From NCBI GenBank assembly GCA_029571495.1, contig JAKPSO010000168.1:1-6176 (forward strand): a DNA stretch of 6,176 nt. Direction: 5' to 3'. The stretch comes from Pseudomonadota bacterium. Its GTDB lineage: Bacteria > Pseudomonadota > Gammaproteobacteria > Burkholderiales > Casimicrobiaceae. The notes below the pieces were generated by a model. That model was given only the letters and a program-made list of their open reading frames with translations, was not told where the DNA came from and did not search any database. Shown in pieces: positions 1 through 6,176 of the stretch (within the stretch, counting starts at the first letter, position 1; every line of letters begins with the position of its first letter). A program made the position numbers and the translations under genes.

Positions 1-2
1 TG

Positions 3-263
3 CCCGTAGGTGGAACCATCAGCTGTACCGTGGGCTTCACGCTACCTTCGACCGGCGCCACCGCTGTCACGGTCACTGCTGGTTCGAGCGCGGTCAACGA
101 CATCAATGGCGGAACCACGCCGACGGCGGGCAACAACCCGAGCGCAGCAATTCTGAACGTCTGGACGACCGTCGACGTTCCATTGCGCGATTACCTCCTG
201 ATTTTGATGTCGCTCGCGATTGCGTGGGTGGTTCGAAAGAGATTGCGTAGCGCAATCTGCTGA
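3..263 (+). CDS. 3' end of exported protein with C-terminal membrane/sorting tail (partial)
   Basis: The reading frame is open from the left edge of the window to a TGA at 261-263, giving 86 residues of the C-terminus of a larger protein. The first part is rich in Gly, Thr, Ser, Ala and Val, as in repetitive beta-rich surface proteins. The last ~30 residues are tripartite: a short Val-Pro motif, a hydrophobic stretch (DYLLILMSLAIAWVV) and a basic end (RKRLR). This layout matches the C-terminal sorting signals handled by exosortase-like systems, and is nearest to the IPTL-CTERM type, whose usual motif is IPTLxxWG. Here that motif is degenerate (VPLRDYL), so assignment to the family is an inference; a plain C-terminal membrane anchor is the alternative. 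The GTG at 30 is not a credible start, because the frame continues upstream of it. No function can be given for the body of the protein. Confidence 0.72.
   Translation, partial: PVGGTISCTVGFTLPSTGATAVTVTAGSSAVNDINGGTTPTAGNNPSAAILNVWTTVDVPLRDYLLILMSLAIAWVVRKRLRSAIC
240..258. repeat. Perfect 8-bp hairpin at the end of the first gene
   Basis: AGATTGCG (240-247) and CGCAATCT (251-258) are perfect inverted repeats around the three-base loop TAG. They overlap the last codons of the partial gene that stops at 263. No T-run follows, so this is not a standard intrinsic terminator. It may stabilise the mRNA 3' end or be chance. Confidence 0.4.
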
Positions 264-420
264 CGGCACGCTCTGCATGCGTACGTCCGTTCGTTCACCC
301 TCGCACGCTTCGATGTACAGGTGAAAGGCGCTCGCCGCTGGTTGCCTGCGCTCCATGATCGCCTTTGGTCGACGGCGCCACAGACCACGGCGGACCCTCG
401 GCCACGCTAACTAAGCGCGC

Positions 421-488
421 ACAAATTCCAGGCGTCGAGGCTTGGAGTTTGTTGTGGTGCGGGCGATAACAGCGCTAGCAGCCTCGAC
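421..488. repeat. Intergenic hairpin whose loop is complementary to a downstream segment
   Basis: Bases 421-433 pair with 440-452 as a continuous 13-bp stem, with 11 Watson-Crick pairs and 2 G-T wobbles, closing the six-base loop GTCGAG (434-439). The loop and the following three bases (GTCGAGGCT, 434-442) are a perfect 9-base inverted repeat of AGCCTCGAC (480-488). As RNA, the loop could pair with 483-488 as a pseudoknot, or the 9-bp helix could form instead of the 13-bp stem. It could be a structured leader or small RNA, the trace of a mobile-element end, or chance. Transcription is not shown. Confidence 0.4.
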
Positions 489-586
489 ACGTTTCCGCGC
501 GAGGTTCGATTTCAATCGCGTAGCCAAACGCCTTTCAGCTTTTACGTTCCAGCGACTGCTGTACGGTCGTCGCAGCGCATATTAGG

Positions 587-592
587 TATAAG
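587..592 (+). promoter_or_regulatory. Possible -10 box upstream of the kelch gene
   Basis: TATAAG at 587-592 lies in a locally AT-richer stretch and matches five of six positions of the sigma-70 -10 consensus. No good -35 element is visible at 16-18 bases upstream, so this is only a candidate. It would give a leader of about 270 bases before the ATG at 877. Confidence 0.2.
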
Positions 593-618
593 TCGATATT
601 AACGAAAAACAGCCGCTA

Positions 619-632
619 AGCCATAAATGGCT
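619..632. promoter_or_regulatory. 14-base palindrome, possible operator
   Basis: AGCCAT-AA-ATGGCT is a perfect inverted repeat with a two-base centre. It lies 27 bases downstream of the possible -10 box and about 245 bases upstream of the kelch start codon, and is followed at once by the 8-base palindrome TGCATGCA (634-641). The position would suit a dimeric regulator, but no family can be assigned from the sequence. Confidence 0.25.
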
Positions 633-863
633 GTGCATGCAATGAAAAAGATGTATGTGAACCTCTGCACTCGGCGCGCCCCGAATTGCAACACACGGCC
701 ACCGCGCCCCCGCGCGCGACGCGCTTTCCTCCACACGTGCATCCGCGCTCGTTAACATGGGGCCGTCGCAGGCACGGCGGGCCTGTACTGACCACGTAAT
801 CTCAGTGATGCAAGCAGTGCTGATCACGCGCACCGCTCCGTCCCGTTCAGAGTCAGGTATCAC

Positions 864-869
864 AAGGGA
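864..869 (+). promoter_or_regulatory. Ribosome binding site that fixes the kelch gene start
   Basis: AAGGGA at 864-869 lies seven bases before the ATG at 877. The in-frame ATGs at 757 and 910 have no comparable sequence upstream. Together with the signal peptide that begins at 877, this decides the start. Confidence 0.65.
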
Positions 870-876
870 TTCATCT

Positions 877-3654
877 ATGCCGCCAATTGTTCGCCCGCTG
901 TTTAACGCCATGCGGCTCGCGCTTCTAGCCTGCATCTTCTTCGGAGCAAGCGTTCCAGCGCAAGCCGCTGGCTGGAGCACGGCCACCGCTATGGCAACAG
1001 CGCGCTTCTATCAATCGAGCACGCTACTGCCGTCGGGCAAAGTGCTGGTCGCGGGTGGATTCAACGGGGCCATCACCAACAGCGTCGAACTCTACGACCC
1101 CGCCACCGGCACCTGGAGCGCCGCCGCACCGCTCGCCACTGCGCGCTACCTGCACACCGCGACGCTGCTGCCTTCAGGCAAAGTGCTGGTCGTCGGTGGA
1201 TTTGGTGGCGTGCGTCTGGCCAGCGCCGAGCTCTATGACCCGGCGAGCGACACCTGGAGTCCGGCGGGCAACCTCACCACCGGCCGCCAGTATCACACCG
1301 CCACGCTCCTGCCTTCGGGACAGGTGCTGGTCGTAGGCGGGCTCGGTGCTAGCGCATTGGCGAGCGTCGAGCTATACAACCCGTTGAGCAACACCTGGAG
1401 TGTCGTCGCCCCGCTTGCGACGGCGCATTACCTGCACACCACCACGCTGCTACCCGGCGGACTGGTGCTGGTCGCGGGTGGCAACGACGGCAGCGCCACG
1501 CTGAGCAGCGCGCAGATCTACAACCCGGCGAGCAACACCTGGAGCGCCACGTCGTCGCTCTCGACCGTGCGACAGGAGCACACCGCCACACTGTTGCCGT
1601 CTGGCAAAGTCCTTCTGGCGGCCGGCATCGGTCCGGGCGGCAGCGCCCTCAACAGCGCCACGCTGTATGACCCCGCCAACGGCACCTGGAGCGGCGCGGG
1701 CTTCCTCGGCAGCGCACGCTCGCAACAAACGGCGACGCTGCTGCCGTCTGGCAAGGTGCTGGTCGCGGGCGGGTATAACGTCGCGATCAATGCCCTCAGC
1801 GCCACTGAGCTCTACGATCCGGTCAACGACACCTGGAGCAGCCTCGGTAACCTTGCCACCGCGCGTTACTTCCACAGCGCCACCCTGTTGCCCTCCGGGC
1901 AGGTGCTGGTCATCGGTGGCACCGATGGCAACGGTGCCGTGAACAGCGTCGAGCGCTATGACCCGGGCACCAACGTGTGGAGCGCTGCGGCCAGCATGGC
2001 CGCAGTGCGCCATAGTCACACCGCTACGCTGTTGGCAACGGGCAGCGTGCTCGTTGCGGGATTCGGCGCGAGCGCGGAGCGCTACGATCCGACCGCCAAC
2101 ACCTGGAGCGCGGCGGGCAATCTCGCCGTCGCGCGCTCGAACCACACAGCGACACTGCTGCCCTCGGGGAAAGTGCTCGTCGCGGGCGGACAGCAAAGTG
2201 GCAACATTCTCAACAGCGCCGAACTCTACGATCCGATTAGTAACGCCTGGACGTCCGCCGGCAACATGGCCGCGGCGCGCTACGGGCAGACTGCCACGCT
2301 GCTACCCTCGGGCAAGGTGCTGGTCGCGGCTGGAACGCAGAATCCTGCCAACGGTAGTACGCTCAACAGCGCGGAACTCTACGATCCGGCCGGCAACACG
2401 TGGAGTCCTGCAGCCAGCCTTACTACCGGGCGTTACGTCCACGCCGCCACCCTGCTGCCCTCGGGCAAAGTGTTGATCGCTGGCGGATCCCACTTTGGCG
2501 GCACCACAAGTGCCGAACTGTACGACCCTGCCACCGACACCTGGAGCGCAGCGGGCAGCCTCGCCAGCGAGCGCCAACAACCCACGGTCACGTTGCTGCC
2601 CACGGGAAAAGTGCTGGTCGCTGGCGGAACAAGCTCAACGGGCTATCTCAACACTGCTGAACTCTACGACTCCACCAACAACGCCTGGAGTGGGGCGGGC
2701 AGCCTCGCGACGGTACGTCTCAGGCACACCGCCACCCTGCTGCCTTCGGGCAAGGTGCTGGTCGCGGGAGGTTCGACCAATTCGAACTATCTGAATAGTG
2801 CCGAGCTGTACGACCCCGCCAGCAATGTCTGGAGCACGGCGGGCAGCATGGCCAGTGCGCGAGGTGGGCACACCGGCACGCTGCTGCCCTCCGGTCGGGT
2901 GCTGGTCACGGGTGGATTCAACGGCAGTGCGCTGCTGAACAGCGCCGAGCTCTACCTGTACGATCTCGGCATCAGCGACAACCGCCGCCCGGTGATTGCG
3001 AGCGTCAGCAGCCCAATCACGCCGGGCAGCAGCATCACGCTCACCGGCACCGGCTTCAACGGCGACAGCGAAGCCTCAAGCGGCAGCACCAACGCGAGTG
3101 CCACGAACTTTCCGCTCGTGCAACTGCGCCGTGTCGACAGCGAGCAAGTCGTGTGGACCGCGCCCGCCACTGCCTCAGCGCGTTCCGCCGCGACATATAA
3201 AAGCGCGCCCCTGCCCCCCGTGGCCAGCCTGCCGCCGGGGCCGTATCTACTCACCGTGTTCGTCAATGGCCTCGCCAGCAACGCGGTGGCGGTCAACGTG
3301 AGTGCGCTCACGCTGGACATCGACGAGAGCTCGACCGCTACCAAATATGGTGCCGCGACCGATGGCCTGCTGCTCATGCGCTATCTGCTCGGCCTGCGCG
3401 GAAGCGCATTGACCGATGACGCGCTCGGCGCCACCGCGCAACGCAACGCCACGCAAATCGAGCAGTACATCGCCAACAACCTCACGGGCTTCGACGTAGA
3501 CGGCGACGGCCTCTCGCTGGCAACGACCGACGGCGTGATGATCCTGCGCCGCCTGCTTGGCATCACCGACGCAGCAACGATCACGCAAGGCGCGAAAAAC
3601 TCAAGCCGCAGCGATGCGGACGTAGTGAAGGCGATTGATGCGCTGAGGCCGTAA
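877..3654 (+). CDS. Secreted kelch-repeat protein with IPT/TIG-like and EF-hand/dockerin-like C-terminus
   Basis: The product has 925 residues. Residues 1-30 form a Sec signal peptide: an Arg-containing N-region, the hydrophobic core LALLACIFFGA, and predicted cleavage after VPAQA. Residues 32 to about 697 are 14 kelch repeats of 47-51 residues, except the eighth with 42. Their shared core is HTATLLPSGKVLVAGG followed by SAELYDPxxNTWS. Residues 705-808 resemble an IPT/TIG-like immunoglobulin fold (SSPITPGSSITLTGTGF, then PPGPYLLTVFVNG). Residues 809-925 hold two EF-hand/dockerin-like segments: a degenerate one from D814 and a good one at D873-D885 (DVDGDG...TTDG). The ATG at 877 is chosen over 757 because of its ribosome binding site and signal peptide. 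The mature protein has no cysteine, so despite kelch similarity it cannot form the Cys-Tyr cofactor of galactose oxidase. A surface or extracellular binding role is likely; the ligand is unknown. The gene stands alone and converges on the tRNA and lpxH strand. Confidence 0.88.
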   Translation: MPPIVRPLFNAMRLALLACIFFGASVPAQAAGWSTATAMATARFYQSSTLLPSGKVLVAGGFNGAITNSVELYDPATGTWSAAAPLATARYLHTATLLPSGKVLVVGGFGGVRLASAELYDPASDTWSPAGNLTTGRQYHTATLLPSGQVLVVGGLGASALASVELYNPLSNTWSVVAPLATAHYLHTTTLLPGGLVLVAGGNDGSATLSSAQIYNPASNTWSATSSLSTVRQEHTATLLPSGKVLLAAGIGPGGSALNSATLYDPANGTWSGAGFLGSARSQQTATLLPSGKVLVAGGYNVAINALSATELYDPVNDTWSSLGNLATARYFHSATLLPSGQVLVIGGTDGNGAVNSVERYDPGTNVWSAAASMAAVRHSHTATLLATGSVLVAGFGASAERYDPTANTWSAAGNLAVARSNHTATLLPSGKVLVAGGQQSGNILNSAELYDPISNAWTSAGNMAAARYGQTATLLPSGKVLVAAGTQNPANGSTLNSAELYDPAGNTWSPAASLTTGRYVHAATLLPSGKVLIAGGSHFGGTTSAELYDPATDTWSAAGSLASERQQPTVTLLPTGKVLVAGGTSSTGYLNTAELYDSTNNAWSGAGSLATVRLRHTATLLPSGKVLVAGGSTNSNYLNSAELYDPASNVWSTAGSMASARGGHTGTLLPSGRVLVTGGFNGSALLNSAELYLYDLGISDNRRPVIASVSSPITPGSSITLTGTGFNGDSEASSGSTNASATNFPLVQLRRVDSEQVVWTAPATASARSAATYKSAPLPPVASLPPGPYLLTVFVNGLASNAVAVNVSALTLDIDESSTATKYGAATDGLLLMRYLLGLRGSALTDDALGATAQRNATQIEQYIANNLTGFDVDGDGLSLATTDGVMILRRLLGITDAATITQGAKNSSRSDADVVKAIDALRP
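970..2961 (+). repeat. Fourteen tandem kelch-encoding repeats, period about 144 bases
   Basis: Counting each unit from its Trp-Ser codons, repeats start near 970, 1111, 1252, 1393, 1537, 1684, 1831, 1975, 2101, 2245, 2398, 2539, 2683 and 2827. Most are 141-153 bases long; the eighth is only 126. DNA similarity is highest over the segment encoding LLPSGKVLVAGG. The number 14 fits two seven-bladed propellers, with units 1-7 at 970-1974 and units 8-14 at 1975-2961; that split is an inference from count and spacing. Repeats this similar could recombine and change copy number. Confidence 0.85.
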
Positions 3655-3701
3655 GCGGCGTCGAGCGGTGGCGCTGGCGAAATTGAGCGCAGCGAGATCG
3701 A

Positions 3702-4538
<837 letters not shown>

Positions 4539-4581
4539 CGCGTTCACCGAAGTGGCGTGCAACTGCGCGCGATGATTGGCT

Positions 4582-4608
4582 TGGATAACGGCAAGGACAC
4601 TTTATCCA
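4582..4608. repeat. Inverted repeat upstream of lpxH
   Basis: TGGATAA (4582-4588) and TTATCCA (4602-4608) are perfect 7-base inverted arms around 13 bases. They lie in the 96-base gap between ppiB and lpxH, 44 bases upstream of the lpxH ATG. They may form an mRNA hairpin or an operator. There is no T-run. Confidence 0.3.
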
Positions 4609-4615
4609 GAGCGCA

Positions 4616-4635
4616 ACTCAGCTAGGCCGCTGAGT
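4616..4635 (-). repeat. Hairpin directly at the ppiB stop codon
   Basis: On the minus strand ACTCAGC pairs with GCTGAGT (4635-4629 with 4622-4616), a perfect 7-bp stem with a six-base loop. It begins at the last base of the ppiB stop codon. No T-run follows, so full termination is doubtful; partial termination or protection of the upstream mRNA 3' end is possible. Confidence 0.4.
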
Positions 4636-5144
4636 CAGACGATGGCCGCTTTCGTGACCAGCACGTCTTCGGTCGGGACGTTTTGGTGGAAGCCAGCGTT
4701 GCCCGTGCGCACGTTCTTGATCTTCTCGACCACATCGGTGCCAGAGGCCACTTTGCCGAATACGGTGTAGCCCCACGAATTACCCGACGGTGCTTGGAAG
4801 TCGAGGAAGGCGTTATCGGCAACGTTGACAAAGAACTGCGATGAGCCCGAGTGCGGATCGTTGGTGCGTGCCATCGCGACCGTGTACTTGGCGTTTCGGA
4901 GGCCTGCCTTGCTCGTCGTCGGGCCTTCATGCTCGATCGGTGCGCGGCCAGCCTTTTGTTTCATGCCGGGCTCGAAGCCGCCGCCTTGAATCATGAAGCC
5001 GTCGATCACGCGATGAAAAATCGTGTTGTCGTAGTGGCCGTCTTTGACGTACTGAAGAAAGTTCGCCGCCGTTTTCGGCGCGTTCACTTCGTCGATATCG
5101 AGCGTGAAGTCGCCGTGGTTGGTGCTGAATTTAACGAGTGCCAT
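4635..5144 (-). CDS. ppiB: Cytoplasmic peptidyl-prolyl cis-trans isomerase, cyclophilin type (PpiB-like)
   Basis: The 169-residue product is a single cyclophilin domain without a signal peptide, close in length to E. coli PpiB (164), and so probably acts in the cytoplasm on prolyl bonds of folding proteins. The catalytic signature is intact: FHR (catalytic R45), GFMIQGGGF (F50, M51, Q53), MARTNDPHSGSSQFF (Q103, F105) and WGYTVFG near residues 124-130. Where human cyclophilin A has the cyclosporin-binding Trp121, this protein has Phe (F113), as in E. coli cyclophilins, which bind cyclosporin weakly. The start is supported by AAAGGA at 5156-5151, six bases before the ATG, which touches the ppiA stop codon. 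The two genes are 11 bases apart and probably translationally coupled. The product is clearly paralogous to PpiA next door but lacks its signal peptide and cysteine-containing insertion. Confidence 0.95.
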   Translation of the reverse strand: MALVKFSTNHGDFTLDIDEVNAPKTAANFLQYVKDGHYDNTIFHRVIDGFMIQGGGFEPGMKQKAGRAPIEHEGPTTSKAGLRNAKYTVAMARTNDPHSGSSQFFVNVADNAFLDFQAPSGNSWGYTVFGKVASGTDVVEKIKNVRTGNAGFHQNVPTEDVLVTKAAIV

Positions 5145-5150
5145 GCGGCG

Positions 5151-5156
5151 TCCTTT
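5151..5156 (-). promoter_or_regulatory. ppiB ribosome binding site touching the ppiA stop
   Basis: The minus strand reads AAAGGA at 5156-5151, six bases before the ppiB ATG. Its first base is the last base of the ppiA TAA. Ribosomes ending on ppiA would stand on this site, which favours coupled translation. Confidence 0.6.
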
Positions 5157-5803
5157 TATTTTTTCGTGACGAGGGTTACTTTTTCGATGACGATTTGTGT
5201 CTGGGGGACGTCAGTCGGGAACATGCCTCCAGCTCCCGTGGGCACGTCGGCCATCTTGTCGACGATGTCCATGCCTTGCACGACGCGACCAAACGCGGTG
5301 TAACCCCAACCGAATTGTTTGCATTGAGGCGGGGCGTTCTCAGCTTTGCACGGTGGAGGTACGTTGTTTTTCGCTTGCGACGCGTTGAGCATCGCGTTGT
5401 CTTTGTAGTTGATGTAGAACTGCGCGGTCGCCGAATGTGGGTCGCCCGTGCGAGCCATGGCGATCGTGCCGCGGTCATTCTTGAGGCCCGCTTTTTCTGC
5501 GGCTTCGCCTTCGTTTTGGATCGGCGCACGCGTCTCCTTTTGCTTCATCGCTTTATCAAAGCCGCCGCCTTGCGCCATGAAGCCTTTGATGACGCGATGA
5601 AAAATCGTGCCTTCGTAGTAGCCGGCTTTCACGTATTCGAGGAAGTTTGCAACAGACTTCGGTGCTGCGGCGGAGTCCAACTCAATGACGACGGTTCCGA
5701 GGCTGGTCTTCATCTCGACACGAGGTTTGTCCTGTGCGTGAGCGGCGGTGAGCGAAAGCGCGACAGCGGCGGCCGCAATGGCGCGGGTAATGAAAAGTTT
5801 CAT
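5156..5803 (-). CDS. ppiA: Periplasmic peptidyl-prolyl cis-trans isomerase, cyclophilin type (PpiA-like)
   Basis: The 215-residue product has a clear Sec signal peptide (MKLFITRAIAAAAVALSLTA, cleavage expected after AHA at residue 23), so it is a periplasmic isomerase assisting folding of exported proteins. The cyclophilin signature is complete: FHR (R71), GFMAQGGGF (F75, M76, Q78), MARTGDPHSATAQFY (Q128) and WGYTAFG (166-172). Compared with PpiB it has an insertion at about residues 141-164 with Cys152 and Cys161 in a proline-rich context, possibly a disulfide-closed loop. The frame is open further upstream, to 5935 in the translation, but that part overlaps the previous gene and has no signal-like start. 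The ATG at 5803 begins exactly at the signal peptide. Its ribosome binding site is weak. It starts 25 bases after the preceding gene and ends 11 bases before ppiB, indicating an operon. Confidence 0.93.
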   Translation of the reverse strand: MKLFITRAIAAAAVALSLTAAHAQDKPRVEMKTSLGTVVIELDSAAAPKSVANFLEYVKAGYYEGTIFHRVIKGFMAQGGGFDKAMKQKETRAPIQNEGEAAEKAGLKNDRGTIAMARTGDPHSATAQFYINYKDNAMLNASQAKNNVPPPCKAENAPPQCKQFGWGYTAFGRVVQGMDIVDKMADVPTGAGGMFPTDVPQTQIVIEKVTLVTKK

Positions 5804-5828
5804 GGTTTGAATGGTCCGAGATGAAAAA

Positions 5829-6176
5829 TTAGGCAGAGCCTTCGTAAATGATTTGCCAGCGGCCTTCGATGAGTTGCCAGAGCTGGCGCTTGCGAGTTTG
5901 GCCGCTGAGGTTGCTGCTTTGGTAGTTCTGATCAAACGTCACGACAGCAAGGCCGTTGACGCCAGGGTATTGGACGGCGGAGAGGTTGCCCAGTTCCACT
6001 TTGACCCATGTCTTTCCGGCGTTGGCCGCGAGCTTCTGTGCGCGCCATTCCGGTAGCCGCGCGGTATCGCTCGTGAAGTTCGGCGCGTAGTGCTGCAAGT
6101 ACTTTGGCGTATCCAACGCCTGCCAATCCGTACGCCAGCGTTCGATCGCCGTGAGCAGGCCTTGCGACTGACGACC
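5829..6176 (-). CDS. C-terminal NTF2-like domain, probable L,D-transpeptidase (Cds6-like), partial
   Basis: The frame is open from the right edge of the window to the stop at 5829, giving the last 115 residues of a larger protein. The sequence opens with AIERWRTDWQALDTPKYLQH and ends with RKRQLWQLIEGRWQIIYEGSA. This is the pattern of an NTF2/SnoaL-like domain: an N-terminal helix with WxxxWxxxDxxxYLxxYAPxF, then beta-strands ending in a GRWQIxxE strand. In betaproteobacteria I associate this domain with the C-terminus of YkuD-type L,D-transpeptidases of the Cds6 kind, which act on peptidoglycan in the periplasm. The catalytic domain would lie outside the window, so the enzyme name is an inference and the domain call is firmer. 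A TTG at 6116 is an internal codon, not a start. Position just ahead of ppiA suggests co-transcription with an envelope-maturation operon. Confidence 0.6.
   Translation of the reverse strand, partial: GRQSQGLLTAIERWRTDWQALDTPKYLQHYAPNFTSDTARLPEWRAQKLAANAGKTWVKVELGNLSAVQYPGVNGLAVVTFDQNYQSSNLSGQTRKRQLWQLIEGRWQIIYEGSA

Larger units (their letters stand above)
264..876. other. Long intergenic region without a convincing gene
   Basis: These 613 bases separate the partial exported-protein gene from the kelch gene. Open frames on both strands are short, arginine-rich or lack start signals, and none resembles a known family. What can be seen is an imperfect hairpin and overlapping inverted repeat at 421-488, an AT-richer segment around 580-660 with a TATAAG box at 587-592 and a palindrome at 619-632, a GC-alternating tract near 701-724, and the ribosome binding site of the next gene at 864-869. 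If transcription starts near 600, the kelch mRNA would have a leader of roughly 270 bases. Confidence 0.6.

Noticed and set aside
264..410. Continuation of the first gene past its TGA stop
   Set aside because: The same frame stays open for about 48 codons after 263, but it is Arg-rich, resembles nothing known and has a different composition from the sorting tail, which is a natural C-terminus.
404..480. Integron attC site around the 421-488 hairpin
   Set aside because: The sequence contains GCTAAC and GATAAC near the ends, but neither fits the RYYYAAC/GTTRRRY core pair and the ends do not pair as attC simple sites should.
701..724. Alternating CG tract as a Z-DNA or recombination signal
   Set aside because: It is short and expected by chance in DNA of this base composition.
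627..755. Small ORF of 42 residues (or 37 from 642) just upstream of 757
   Set aside because: It is arginine-rich and low in complexity, has no ribosome binding site and resembles no known family; it is most likely chance coding in GC-rich DNA.
757..876. N-terminal extension of the kelch protein from the ATG at 757
   Set aside because: The 40 extra residues are not signal-like, no ribosome binding site precedes 757, and the ATG at 877 has both AAGGGA and a signal peptide.
582..986. Minus-strand ORF of 134 residues across the kelch start
   Set aside because: It runs antisense to the signal peptide region, has no recognisable domain and is probably a shadow frame.
1450..2196. Minus-strand ORF of 248 residues within the kelch gene
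   Set aside because: Its Arg/Gly/Ala/Val-rich repeats mirror the kelch DNA repeats on the other strand, as expected for a shadow in a repetitive GC-rich gene.
877..3654. Galactose oxidase activity for the kelch-IPT protein
   Set aside because: The mature protein contains no cysteine, which the Cys-Tyr radical cofactor needs, and no copper-ligand set could be placed.
3671..3690. Terminator between the kelch gene and the tRNA
   Set aside because: Only a 5-bp stem with a ten-base loop is present, with no T-run on either strand.

Overview
The window looks like a stretch of a GC-rich betaproteobacterial chromosome, probably Burkholderiales or a close relative. This is inferred from the protein sequences and gene order; no taxonomic search was possible. 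Three things point that way: an L,D-transpeptidase-like tail followed by ppiA, ppiB and lpxH on one strand; a tRNA-Ala with anticodon CGC; and a surface protein ending in the paired 'DIDxx..TDGLLLxRYLLGLRG' EF-hand/dockerin-like module that I associate with betaproteobacterial exported proteins.

Left part, plus strand. Bases 3-263 are the 3' end of an exported protein with a C-terminal hydrophobic and basic tail, possibly a divergent IPTL-CTERM-like sorting signal. A 613-base stretch without a convincing gene follows (264-876). It holds an elaborate inverted-repeat structure (421-488), a 14-base palindrome (619-632) and the ribosome binding site of the next gene. The main gene, 877-3654, encodes a 925-residue secreted protein with a signal peptide, 14 kelch repeats (most simply two seven-bladed propellers), an IPT/TIG-like beta-sandwich and a C-terminal EF-hand/dockerin-like pair.

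Right part, minus strand, read from high to low coordinates. It runs: the C-terminal NTF2-like domain of a probable L,D-transpeptidase (6176 to 5829, cut by the window edge), periplasmic cyclophilin PpiA (5803 to 5156), cytoplasmic cyclophilin PpiB (5144 to 4635), the lipid A enzyme LpxH (4538 to 3768) and tRNA-Ala(CGC) (3777 to 3702). The first three genes are tightly packed and look like one operon serving cell-envelope maturation; lpxH follows after 96 bases containing two inverted repeats. The lpxH stop codon lies inside the tRNA gene, and a perfect TATAAT box that probably drives the tRNA lies inside the last codons of lpxH.

The two halves converge at 3655-3701, where no convincing terminator is visible. 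I did not find a clear new defence or mobile system. The points most worth checking are the lpxH/tRNA overlap, the double-propeller kelch protein and the structured element at 421-488.
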